Source: Pseudomonadota bacterium (GTDB lineage Bacteria; Pseudomonadota; Gammaproteobacteria; Burkholderiales; Burkholderiaceae_C). Taken from it: 6,335 bases of DNA. The position numbers and the translations under genes were made by a program. The DNA lies in assembly GCA_023396625.1 (NCBI GenBank), contig JAEWVY010000051.1, forward strand, positions 1-6,335, in the 5' to 3' direction. Shown here piece after piece: positions 1 through 6,015 of this stretch (positions are counted from its first letter, which is position 1; every line of letters begins with the position of its first letter). Below the pieces are notes generated by a model that was not told the DNA's origin, made no database searches, and saw nothing but the letters and a program-made list of their open reading frames with translations.

Positions 1-9
1 CGCCAGCAC

Positions 10-876
10 ATGACAGACAATGTGGTCCGGGTCGTTCTCCAGCTCAACGGCAAGCAGTACGCCGCCGAGCTGAAGACGGCCGATCAGCAGCACCAGGCCT
101 GGGCCGGCAGCGTAGTTTCGTCCACGCAGCGGGCCGAGGCCGCCATGCAGCGGCTGGATGCCACCACCACGCGCGCCCAGGCCGGCGTTGCGGCGGCCAA
201 CGAGGCCGGGACCGCCGCATCGGTGCGCCAGGCCGCCGCATTCACCCAGGCGTCCGGCTCCATGCAGGTGTCGGCCGCGCAGACCCAGGCCGCGCTGCGC
301 ATGCTGCCCGCGCAGTTCACGGACATCACCACGTCCATCGCCAGTGGCATGCCGGCCTGGCAGGTGGCCATCCAGCAGGGCGGCCAGATCAAGGACAGCT
401 TCGGCGGCATGGGCGCCGCCGCCAAGGCCCTGGCTGGCTACACGATGGGCCTGATCAACCCGCTGACCCTGGTGGCCGGCGCCACGCTGGCGCTGGGTGT
501 GGCGTACTACCAGGGCTCGCAGGAGGGAGACCGCTTCCTCGAAGCGACCACGGTGACCGGCAACGCCGCTGGCGTGACGACCGGGCAGTTGCAGATGATG
601 GCCGGGGCCGTGTCTGCCATCGTGGGCAGCCAGAGCCAGGCCGCCGCCGGCCTGGCGCAGATGGCCACTACCGGCGAGGTCGCCGCCCGCAACCTGGAAG
701 CGTTCACGGCCACCGCTGTGCGCATGGAGCGCACCTTGGGGGTGGAGGTGGGCAAGACCGTCCAGACCTTCGAGGAACTGGGACGCAAGCCCGTGGAGGC
801 GTCGCTCAAACTGAACGACCAGTACGGCACGGGCTGGCCTTTGTTCCTCAGGGCCGCATGGTATTTCCGTTCCTGA
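10..876 (+). pseudogene. Phage tail tape-measure protein, N-terminal part, 3' truncated
   Basis: In tailed phages of the lambda gpH type the tape-measure protein sets tail length and helps DNA delivery. The reading frame starts MTDNVVRVVLQLNGKQYAAE, a common start for this family. An Ala/Gln-rich, probably helical stretch follows (residues ~30-95). Next comes the hallmark block MLPAQFTDITTSIASGMPAW (98-117) with IQQGGQIKDSFGG just after it, then a hydrophobic segment at ~144-166. Homologous-looking sequence stops at KPVEASLKLNDQY (260-272, base 825); family members usually continue for several hundred residues. The last 16 codons, to the TGA at 874-876, are ABC-transporter DNA read in another frame. 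The start lies 9 bases from the window edge and no clear ribosome site is visible. This segment is visibly richer in GC than the rest, as expected for foreign phage DNA. The family call is strong; function is lost. Confidence 0.85.
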
Positions 877-935
877 CGGTGGAGCAGAACATCCTCTCCG
901 GCGCTGAGCACTCGGGGCATCGGAAGGTCCCCGAG
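825..935 (+). pseudogene. UrtE/LivF-type ABC transporter ATPase, internal fragment
   Basis: Read in the frame of the downstream NorD piece, this stretch gives HGLAFVPQGRMVFPFLTVEQ followed by NILSGAEHSG and KVPEY. That matches the Q-loop and following helical region of the ATPase subunits of urea/amide and branched-chain amino acid ABC transporters (UrtE, LivF), where 'VPQGR.(I/V)FP.LTVE.N' is characteristic. Walker A, the LSGGQ signature and Walker B are all absent, so roughly 37 of an expected ~230 residues remain. The left edge abuts the phage gene and the right edge runs without a frame change into the NorD-like piece. The ATG at 858 lies inside this fragment and is an internal Met, not a native start. 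UrtE is favoured over LivF because of the AmiC/UrtA-like fragment nearby, but the two cannot be separated with so little sequence. Confidence 0.72.
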
Positions 936-1391
936 TACAACCGCGTTGCTATCCACGGTTTCAACTCCAACACCCGGTCTGAGGTGAGCTACTATCGCCT
1001 GCTCGATTGGGAGGACACGCTAGACAGCAGTGTCAGTGAGCGTCTGGCATCGGTCACCGCCCGTCACTCCACACGCCTGGGCGCCGCGCTGCGTCAAGCC
1101 ACTGTTCATCTAAAGGCACAACCCAGACGTCATCGAGGGCTTCTGGTGGTCACAGATGGCGCACCCTCGGATATCGACGTTTTCGACCCAGACTACTTGG
1201 TCGAGGATGCCCGCATGGCAGTTCAGCAAGCCAACCGAGCAGGTATCCGGACCTTCTGCTTGGCGGTTGACCCTGCAGCAGACAGATATGTGCGTCGCAT
1301 TTTTGGCTGGCGCGACCACGGTATTGCCGCAGACGCGAGTCAGCTTCCAGTACAGTTACACCGTGCTTTTGTGAGGCTGGCAGCTGGATGA
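936..1391 (+). pseudogene. NorD/CbbO-type VWA-domain protein, C-terminal fragment
   Basis: NorD, CbbO and relatives work with a MoxR-type AAA+ ATPase (NorQ/CbbQ) to insert metals or remodel metalloenzymes. This fragment carries the second half of the von Willebrand A domain: RVAIHGFNSNTRSEV, the MIDAS threonine region STRLGAALRQA, the MIDAS loop LLVVTDGAPSDID, then DPDYLVEDAR, and the conserved tail FCLAVDPAADRYVRRIFGW. It ends at a TGA at 1389-1391. The N-terminal region and the DxSxS part of the MIDAS are missing; family members are usually 600 residues or more and ~150 remain. The frame is open and continuous with the UrtE piece, so a chimeric product of 177 residues could be read from the ATG at 858 (CAGGG lies 4 bases upstream), though nothing suggests it is functional. 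No AAA+ partner gene is in the window. Confidence 0.8.
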
Positions 1392-1499
1392 ATAGCCACA
1401 CCCCTTATCCGCACAACCTGATGCTCATCGGTTCCGTCATGCCTATCAACACTCTTGCTCTCTTCCGCACCGCGGCCCCTAGAAGAATACAGGTGTGTC

Positions 1500-1793
1500 A
1501 TGGTTGACCGTGACCCTGTGCGCGTCGGCATCCTGTTTTCTCATACTGGTGTCACCTCCACCATAGGCTTGTCGCAGCTTCACGGCGCCCTACTGGCAAT
1601 CGACGAAATCAACGAGGCCGGGGGCATCAACGGTCGCGAACTCGTACCAGTGCAATATGACGCTCAATCGAATCCGCAACGCTATGCCCAGCTGGCAGAA
1701 CAGCTCCCGCCACAGCGAGAACCAAGACCAGTCCAACAAGACCCGCCAACCCCCTCATCTCGAACCTTTCGCGACCCCTCAAATCCCGTCTGA
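1500..1793 (+). pseudogene. AmiC/UrtA-type amide or urea substrate-binding protein, 5' fragment
   Basis: Proteins of this family bind short amides, urea or amino acids, either as ABC transporter binding proteins or, like AmiC, as ligand sensors controlling the antiterminator AmiR. The start ATG at 1500 follows AGGTG with 4 bases between, and the typical N-terminus begins at once: VRVGILFSHTGVTSTIGLSQ, then ALLAIDEINEAGGINGREL and VQYDAQSNPQRYAQLAEQL. No signal peptide is visible, which favours a cytoplasmic sensor like AmiC over a secreted binding protein. Homology ends near residue 69 (base 1706). The remaining ~28 Pro/Arg-rich codons to the TGA at 1791-1793 are the antisense of a minus-strand membrane-protein gene. 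Family members run to about 380-420 residues, so the ligand-binding fold is destroyed. The 108 bases between the NorD stop and this ATG hold no gene I can recognise. Confidence 0.75.
1627..1758 (-). pseudogene. Small hypothetical membrane protein, N-terminal segment only
   Basis: On the minus strand, 20 bases after the end of the PaiB-like gene, an ATG (1758-1756) follows AAAGG with 6 bases between. It opens MRGLAGLVGLVLVLAVAGAV, a single hydrophobic helix typical of small inner-membrane proteins. From about residue 18-20 (base ~1706 and below) the sequence is the antisense of the AmiC-like fragment, so the codons up to the TGA at 1629-1627 are not native. I therefore read this as the first ~18-20 codons of a small gene that followed the PaiB-like gene in one transcript and was cut by the rearrangement. 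The family and function are unknown. Confidence is moderate: the ribosome site, position and hydrophobicity agree, but the surviving piece is short. Confidence 0.45.
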
Positions 1794-2420
1794 TCGGGAG
1801 GGCATGGTCACCATGCCAAGACGCTCCATCCACTGGGCAAGCGCTCGCTCATTTTCCCCGCCCGTGCAATATCTTTGGAACATTGAGGCATGGGACTCCG
1901 GCCGATGCTGATTAATTTTCAGCTTGCACTCAAGGCGGATCACCTTCAGCTCGAACGCCACCACAGCACCAAGCAGGCGATTCGCAAAATCAGCGTCCAG
2001 TCCTCGCCATTGCGCTGCATAAGCCGGTTCATGATCTGCGATCAATTGCTTGAGCAGCGCATCCTTGGCATGAGCTGAGTCAATCAGCGTGGCCTCTATC
2101 GAGCAATGAACCGCCAGATAGTTCCAGGTCGGCACGCGAGCCAGATCGGGATAGACCTGCGGAGACAGGTAGGCATGCGGACCAAGGAACGTGACCAACG
2201 CCTTGGGGCGCGCCTTCAGATAGCGCCAATGCGGATTCGACCGCGCGCAGTGCCCCTGCAACACAAGGTCGGTTCCACGTTGTTCCAGATGCAGTGGCAA
2301 ATGAGAGACAAATGGGAACCCATCATCATCAAGTCCAATCAGACTCGCGAAAGGGTGCTCACGCATCAATTGAATCGCTTGCGATGAGTCTTGGGCGGAA
2401 AATTTTGGCTGCAGGTACAT
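1779..2420 (-). CDS. PaiB-like FMN-binding protein (putative negative transcriptional regulator family)
   Basis: Members of the PaiB family are split-barrel flavin-binding proteins, named after a Bacillus subtilis repressor of sporulation and protease genes; their role in proteobacteria is largely unproven. The protein is 213 residues from the ATG at 2420, close to the usual ~205-215. Family motifs run in order: FASLIGLDDDGFPFVSHLPL (24-43), GHCARSNPHW (56-65), GPHAYLSP (80-87), VPTWNY (96-101), and KLKINQHRPES (166-176). The position before KLKIN is Cys, where Gly is usual. I chose MYLQPKFS as the start because it is the typical N-terminus. An in-frame GTG at 2489 would add 23 unsupported residues, although no strong Shine-Dalgarno precedes 2420. 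It lies 143 bases after the phosphoribosyltransferase gene on the same strand. Its stop overlaps the tail of the convergent AmiC-like frame, and no terminator separates them. Confidence 0.85.
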   Translation of the reverse strand: MYLQPKFSAQDSSQAIQLMREHPFASLIGLDDDGFPFVSHLPLHLEQRGTDLVLQGHCARSNPHWRYLKARPKALVTFLGPHAYLSPQVYPDLARVPTWNYLAVHCSIEATLIDSAHAKDALLKQLIADHEPAYAAQWRGLDADFANRLLGAVVAFELKVIRLECKLKINQHRPESHASMFQRYCTGGENERALAQWMERLGMVTMPSRSDGI

Positions 2421-2563
2421 TGAAGGTGCGTTTTCAGTGCAATCGGTCCATGCTATCAGCACAAGGTTTTCCGTCACGGTCCCTGGCACTCACGCGACAA
2501 CCAGCCGATGACCTCGGTGATGCCTCTTCGCTTGGCCTTGCGCGATAACTGCCTATGACAGAT

Positions 2564-3193
2564 CTATTTGCATTCGCCAAGTAGCGCAACGACCTCTTCA
2601 TCAGTCACCTGATTGAAATCAACGTAATACTGTCCAACTGCCTGAAAATCATCCGGCGCCGTCAGGCACACAATTTCATCCGCCCACGCCCGTACCTTCT
2701 CCACCGCGTCCGGCGACGCCACTGGAATTGCGCAGACCAGCCTTTCCGGTCCACGCGCACGGACAGCGTGCAACGCAGCGATCATCGTCGCCCCTGTAGC
2801 AAGTCCGTCATCGACCACGATGACGATACGTCCAGCAGGATTCAGACTGGCGCGATGGGGGGTATACATCGCACGCCTGCGCCGCAAGACCTCCAGTTGG
2901 GCTCTGCGTTCATTCTCGAAATGCGCTAGCGTCCCGGCATCGCCCTCGGCCCAAGGGTTGCGATAGACCCAACCACTTTCGTCCACGGCACCCAGCGCAA
3001 ATTCGGGGCCATGCAGCGCCCCGATCTTTCGCACCATCACCACATCGAAATCGCCATCGAGATCATTGGCCAACGCCTTGCCCATGGGAACGGCACCACG
3101 CGGAATCGCCAGAATCAGCGGCCTACGCCCCTTGTAAGGTTCAAGGGCTTGCGCCAATCGATGGCCTGCATCAACCCGATTGCGAAATAGCAT
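2564..3193 (-). CDS. Phosphoribosyltransferase family protein (type I PRTase fold)
   Basis: This is a predicted PRPP-binding enzyme of 209 residues. The diagnostic loop is IVIVVDDGLATGATM (123-137), where the two Asp and the GATM turn bind ribose phosphate and Mg. An upstream LAIPRGAVPMG (28-38) and a charged segment FENERRAQLEVLRRRRAMY (92-110) are typical of the predicted phosphoribosyltransferase group COG1926. The substrate cannot be read from the sequence; this group is often found as a stand-alone gene and is not a confirmed nucleobase salvage enzyme. The start is set at the ATG at 3193 because GGAGGT sits 7 bases upstream; an ATG at 3229 in the same frame has no such support. The gene follows tRNA-His and its terminator by ~167 bases. 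That gap holds an 8-C run (3300-3307) and no promoter I can defend. Confidence 0.85.
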   Translation of the reverse strand: MLFRNRVDAGHRLAQALEPYKGRRPLILAIPRGAVPMGKALANDLDGDFDVVMVRKIGALHGPEFALGAVDESGWVYRNPWAEGDAGTLAHFENERRAQLEVLRRRRAMYTPHRASLNPAGRIVIVVDDGLATGATMIAALHAVRARGPERLVCAIPVASPDAVEKVRAWADEIVCLTAPDDFQAVGQYYVDFNQVTDEEVVALLGECK

Positions 3194-3200
3194 GGCTGAA

Positions 3201-3206
3201 ACCTCC
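3201..3206 (-). promoter_or_regulatory. Ribosome binding site GGAGGT for the phosphoribosyltransferase
   Basis: On the minus strand the sequence reads GGAGGT, then 7 bases, then ATG (3193-3191). This near-consensus Shine-Dalgarno selects the 209-residue start over the longer frame beginning at 3229. Confidence 0.8.
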
Positions 3207-3360
3207 AATCTGCCACATATGCAGGACACGACGTGGGCTCAGGCTGTATTCTGAACTCCCTACTTCATCATGGGCAAGGCGCCAAGATCCGCATGATTAC
3301 CCCCCCCGCAGTAAAAAGCAGCACATGCCTCCATTTCGCTCCCAGCGCGCCCCTGAAACG

Positions 3361-3386
3361 AAACAAGGACCCGAAGGTCCTTGTTT
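3361..3386 (-). terminator. Rho-independent terminator of tRNA-His
   Basis: This is a perfect 11-base-pair stem, with AACAAGGACC pairing to GGTCCTTGTT plus a closing A-T pair. On the minus strand the loop is TTCG closed by C-G, the very stable UUCG tetraloop. The minus-strand 3' side ends TTGTTTCGTTTC, a short interrupted U-tract. The hairpin starts 14 bases after the encoded CCA of tRNA-His, where a tRNA terminator is expected. The plus strand also shows a T run after the stem (3384-3388), so it could stop transcripts from either side. Confidence 0.85.
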
Positions 3387-3400
3387 TTAGTGGCATTTTT

Positions 3401-3477
3401 TGGGGTGGCTGATGGGACTCGAACCCACGACGACCAGAATCACAATCTGGGACTCTACCAACTGAGCTACAGCCACC
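3401..3477 (-). tRNA. tRNA-His (anticodon GUG)
   Basis: The minus strand folds as a complete 77-base tRNA with encoded CCA. It begins GGTGGCTGTAGCTCAG, and the extra 5' G (G-1) pairs with C73, the identity feature of tRNA-His. The anticodon arm reads CCAGATTGTGATTCTGG with GTG in the loop, the T arm has GGGTTCGAGTCCC, and the 3' end is CAGCCACCCCA. It sits 27 bases after the ppiD stop with its own -10 element and is followed by a strong terminator, so it can form an independent one-gene transcript. Confidence 0.97.
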
Positions 3478-3488
3478 GCAAGCTGCGC

Positions 3489-3494
3489 ATTATA
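3489..3494 (-). promoter_or_regulatory. -10 element of the tRNA-His promoter
   Basis: A perfect TATAAT on the minus strand lies 11 bases before the mature 5' end of tRNA-His, so a start about 7 bases downstream leaves a leader of about 5 bases. The bases directly after it are GCGC, the GC-rich discriminator typical of stable-RNA promoters under stringent control. The -35 position falls within the last codons of ppiD and has no good TTGACA match (CGGAGT at 17-base spacing), so the promoter call rests on the -10 box and its position. Confidence 0.65.
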
Positions 3495-3504
3495 GCCGGG
3501 TGAC

Positions 3505-5442
3505 TCAAGTCACTCCGGGCCCTACTGGACCAGTTGGTTTCTCCGAGGGCTTCGGTACCAGAATTTCAACCTTGAACAGACTCTTCAGGGCATTGCCATA
3601 GGCCTGCGCTTCTGCGGCACTCCACAATTGGTTGTACTGATCCAGGTTCTGCTGGCGTGCGGCTTCGAGGACGGTTCCACGCGGCTCAACTTTGTTCACT
3701 TTGACCACCGCATACCCTTGAATACCTAGATCCACACCAACAAATCCCGGAATGTTCGCCCGGTCAGCCCGCATGACGGCATCAATCACAGCTGGCGGAA
3801 AGGCCTGGGTCTGGTCGCGGCCCACGACCACAGCCTCAGGAAGCATCGAACGCCCCGGTTCCTGCTTCCATGCAGCCAACTTGGCCTGCCCATCCTTGCG
3901 CGCCAAATCGGCAGCCAATTCTTCCACCACACTGGCACGTACGACACTCTCGACCTCAGAGAACGATCTGGTTCGCGTCGGCGTATACCGAGTCACACGG
4001 CCTGCCACCAATTGATTAGCCGCTGTCTCCACCGCTTCGGTGTTGCGCTTCTTCTCGACCGACTCAGGGGCAAAGATCGCAGCGAGAAATTTTGGGTTGG
4101 CCAACACGCCAGTTGCTCCCGGAGCTGGCATGCGAGTCAGGTTTGTCGCTGTTCGAATTTCCAGTTTCAACTGGTCAGCCACAGGTTTGAGACTGTCAGC
4201 CTGCTCATAGACCCCATTGGTGAACGTGTCCGCGATTTCGGCAAATTTCCTCTGCGCCTGCTGCTTCGTCAATTCCGACCGAAGTTGATCTTTCATCTCT
4301 TCATAGGTGCGAATTTTGGAAGCCTTGATGTCGGTCAGCAAAATGATGTGAAATCCAAACTCGCTTTCCACTACATCGCTGCTCTCCCCCTTTTTCAAGG
4401 CAAAAGCGGCGTCCTCAAAGGGCTTGACCATCGCGCCACGTCCGAAGAACCCCAGGTCGCCACCGGCTGCAGCAGACCCAGTGTCCTGCGAGGACTTGCG
4501 TGCCAATTCCGGAAACGAGCCCGGTGTTTTCCGTATTTCCGCCAGCAGCGTGTCAATCCGTGCGCGCGCCTTCTGGCGCTCTCCGGCATTGGCCGTCTTT
4601 GGCACCGAAATCAGGATATGGCTGGCTCGGCGTTCCTCGGGGGAAGAAAAACGGGACGCATTTTGTTCGTAGTACGCCTTGATCTCCTGTTCACCAAGGG
4701 TAATCGAGGCTTTGATCGATTCGGGATCCAGCACGACATATTCAATATCTGCCTGCTCCGGGGCTTGGAATTTTGCCTCGTTCTTCTTGTAGTAAGCCTG
4801 CAGTGCCGCATCATCCGGTGTCACTTTTCCTGAGTAATCCTGCGCGGAAAAGCGCGCGACCTGAATTTGTCTTCTCTCGAAGAAAGCCCCCAGTCCCACA
4901 TCCGCCACGGCCTGTGGGGTGAATGCGCTTTGAGTTACCCCGGTCTGCACCTGGCGCAACGACAGGCGGGAGCGGGCTTGTGCCTCGAACCCTTCGGGAG
5001 TCATGCCCTGGGTCGCCAGAAGTTGACGGTAACGCTCCATATCCAACGTGCCATCGGACTTGCGCAAAGCTGCAATGGATGGATCCTGCTGGAGCTCGCG
5101 TGCAAGGCGTGTGTCACTGGTCATCAGTTTCAGCTTGTCAGCTGCGACTGCAAGCATACGTTCGCTCACAAGGCGTTCAAGCACTGCGTAACGGGCTTGT
5201 GGCGAATCAAGCAACTTGACATCGACCGAGGGCATGGACGCCTTCACCCGCTCGATCTCGCCTTTGTGCGCAGCATCCCAATCTGCCTGCGTCACATCCA
5301 GACCCGCCACGCGCGCTACTGTGGGCGAGTTTTGCCGAAACCTGTTGTAACCATCAAGCCCGAAAAGCACGAACGAGGGGACGATCAAAAGAAACAGCAT
5401 GAACTGCATGATCTTCATGTGCTTCCGGACAAAATCAAACAT
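3505..5442 (-). CDS. ppiD: Periplasmic folding chaperone / parvulin-type peptidyl-prolyl isomerase PpiD
   Basis: PpiD is an inner-membrane-anchored, periplasm-facing chaperone near the SecYEG translocon that helps newly exported proteins fold. The 645-residue protein begins with a short basic cytoplasmic tail and one membrane helix (IMQFMLFLLIVPSFVLFGLD, 11-30). A SurA-like N-terminal chaperone region follows (~35-265). The parvulin PpiC domain spans ~268-373, with ASHILISVP (273-281), GGDLGFFGRGAMVKPFEDAA (327-346) and FGFHIILL (362-369), including both conserved histidines (275 and 365). The long C-terminal region ends in a Pro/Gly-rich tail. Length fits the family (~620-650). The start ATG has AAGGG 7 bases upstream. 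As in Escherichia coli, ppiD follows hupB, but here a tRNA gene and a hairpin lie between them. No frameshift is seen. Confidence 0.95.
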   Translation of the reverse strand: MFDFVRKHMKIMQFMLFLLIVPSFVLFGLDGYNRFRQNSPTVARVAGLDVTQADWDAAHKGEIERVKASMPSVDVKLLDSPQARYAVLERLVSERMLAVAADKLKLMTSDTRLARELQQDPSIAALRKSDGTLDMERYRQLLATQGMTPEGFEAQARSRLSLRQVQTGVTQSAFTPQAVADVGLGAFFERRQIQVARFSAQDYSGKVTPDDAALQAYYKKNEAKFQAPEQADIEYVVLDPESIKASITLGEQEIKAYYEQNASRFSSPEERRASHILISVPKTANAGERQKARARIDTLLAEIRKTPGSFPELARKSSQDTGSAAAGGDLGFFGRGAMVKPFEDAAFALKKGESSDVVESEFGFHIILLTDIKASKIRTYEEMKDQLRSELTKQQAQRKFAEIADTFTNGVYEQADSLKPVADQLKLEIRTATNLTRMPAPGATGVLANPKFLAAIFAPESVEKKRNTEAVETAANQLVAGRVTRYTPTRTRSFSEVESVVRASVVEELAADLARKDGQAKLAAWKQEPGRSMLPEAVVVGRDQTQAFPPAVIDAVMRADRANIPGFVGVDLGIQGYAVVKVNKVEPRGTVLEAARQQNLDQYNQLWSAAEAQAYGNALKSLFKVEILVPKPSEKPTGPVGPGVT

Positions 5443-5469
5443 GGACTAACCCTTGACATCAAAAACAGA

Positions 5470-5494
5470 AAAGGCGAACACGCTGTTCGCCTTT
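5470..5494 (-). terminator. Terminator-like hairpin between tRNA-Val and ppiD
   Basis: AAAGGCGAACA and TGTTCGCCTTT form a perfect 11-base-pair stem with a 3-base loop. On the minus strand it is followed by TTTTCTGTTTTTG, a good U-tract. It begins 7 bases after the tRNA-Val CCA, so it is most simply the terminator of the hupB/tRNA-Val transcript. It ends only 27 bases before the ppiD ATG, leaving no room for a full promoter in between. ppiD must therefore rely on readthrough or on a promoter overlapping the tRNA or hairpin. Confidence 0.8.
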
Positions 5495-5501
5495 GCCTAG
5501 G

Positions 5502-5577
5502 TGGTGGGTGCTAACGGTCTCGAACCGCTGACCTACGCCTTGTAAGGGCGCCGCTCTACCAACTGAGCTAAGCACCC
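5502..5577 (-). tRNA. tRNA-Val (anticodon UAC)
   Basis: The minus strand gives a 76-base tRNA with encoded CCA. The acceptor stem GGGTGCT pairs with AGCACCC. The D arm contains TAGCTCAGTTGGTAGAGC. The anticodon arm is GCGCC-CTTACAA-GGCGT, with TAC in the loop and a closing G-T pair. The T arm is AGCGGTTCGAGACCGTT, and the discriminator is A. It lies 14 bases downstream of the hupB stop on the same strand, so it is probably co-transcribed with hupB and released by RNA processing. No clear separate promoter is visible. Confidence 0.97.
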
Positions 5578-5591
5578 CACCTCAACCAATT

Positions 5592-5864
5592 TCAGTTCAG
5601 CGCATCTTTCAACGCCTTGCCAGGGCGGAATTTTGGAACTTTCGCTGCCTTGATTTTAATCGTCGCACCAGTCCTCGGGTTCCGCCCGGTACGGGCTGCA
5701 CGCTTGCCAACGGCAAAGGTGCCAAACCCAACGAGAGAAACCGAACCGCCCTTTTTCAACGTGGTCTTCACGGCACCGACTATCGAGTCAAGTGCCCGAG
5801 TTGCCGCAGCCTTGGAGATGTCAGCATGCACTGCAATGTGGTCAATCAGTTCGGTTTTGTTCAC
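5592..5864 (-). CDS. hupB: Nucleoid-associated DNA-binding protein HU
   Basis: HU is a small dimeric protein that bends and wraps DNA in the nucleoid and supports replication, repair and transcription. The 90-residue protein has the exact family length and layout. Helices include NKTELIDHIAVHADISKAAA (2-21), then GFGTFAVGKRAARTG (46-60), and the flexible beta-arm RTGRNPRTG (58-66) with Pro63, the residue that intercalates into DNA. The C-terminus is KVPKFRPGKALKDALN. The start codon is GTG, supported by GAGGGG 6 bases upstream on the minus strand. The gene is preceded by a strong sigma-70-like promoter and followed at 14 bases by tRNA-Val, then ppiD, mirroring the hupB-ppiD order of enterobacteria. 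HU-beta (hupB) is preferred over hupA because of this context. Confidence 0.95.
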   Translation of the reverse strand: MNKTELIDHIAVHADISKAAATRALDSIVGAVKTTLKKGGSVSLVGFGTFAVGKRAARTGRNPRTGATIKIKAAKVPKFRPGKALKDALN

Positions 5865-5870
5865 AGGGAT

Positions 5871-5876
5871 CCCCTC
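5871..5876 (-). promoter_or_regulatory. Ribosome binding site GAGGGG for hupB
   Basis: On the minus strand GAGGGG stands 6 bases before the GTG at 5864-5862. It supports GTG as the true start, because no ATG is available in frame at this N-terminus. Confidence 0.7.
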
Positions 5877-5963
5877 GTCTGTTAAAAGAATCTATCGAAA
5901 TGTTCCACCGTCGCCCCACCCAACGCACGCCGCTTGAATGCAACGCGATCAGCAACCTAGCCT

Positions 5964-5973
5964 AAGGCGCCTT
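5964..5973. repeat. 10-base perfect palindrome in the hupB leader
   Basis: AAGGCGCCTT is its own reverse complement and falls about +7 to +16 from the start predicted from the promoter at 5987-6015. The position would suit an operator or a small leader hairpin, but one short palindrome is weak evidence and no known binding site is recognised. Confidence 0.3.
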
Positions 5974-5986
5974 CGTCTCTGCTGAG

Positions 5987-6015
5987 ATTAAAGCGACCCG
6001 CTCCGACAGTGTCAA
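5987..6015 (-). promoter_or_regulatory. Sigma-70-type promoter of hupB
   Basis: On the minus strand a perfect -35 box TTGACA (6015-6010) is followed by exactly 17 bases and then TTTAAT (5992-5987), five of six matches to the -10 consensus. Transcription would start near 5980, giving a leader of about 115 bases before the hupB GTG. Both hexamers and the spacing are near ideal, fitting the high expression usual for HU. Confidence 0.75.

Noticed and set aside
858..860. ATG at 858 as a genuine gene start
   Set aside because: It is the internal Met of the UrtE-type QGRMVFP motif; the gene is a truncated remnant.
2421..2489. Longer PaiB-like protein from the GTG at 2489
   Set aside because: The 23 added residues do not resemble the family; MYLQPKF is the normal N-terminus.
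3194..3229. Longer phosphoribosyltransferase starting at 3229
   Set aside because: The GGAGGT at 3201-3206 is correctly spaced for the ATG at 3193, and the extra residues are not family-like.
3268..3290. Possible sigma-54 site or -35/-10 pair upstream of the phosphoribosyltransferase
   Set aside because: TGGCGCCTTGCCC has the wrong GG-to-GC spacing for sigma-54, and candidate sigma-70 boxes are 19-21 bases apart with poor hexamers.
4012..4833. 273-codon plus-strand open frame
   Set aside because: It is wholly antisense to ppiD, has Arg/Cys/Leu-rich low-quality composition with no recognisable motif, and no supporting ribosome site.
4867..5514. 215-codon plus-strand open frame covering the ppiD start and part of tRNA-Val
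   Set aside because: It runs antisense to ppiD and into a tRNA gene, and shows no family motif.
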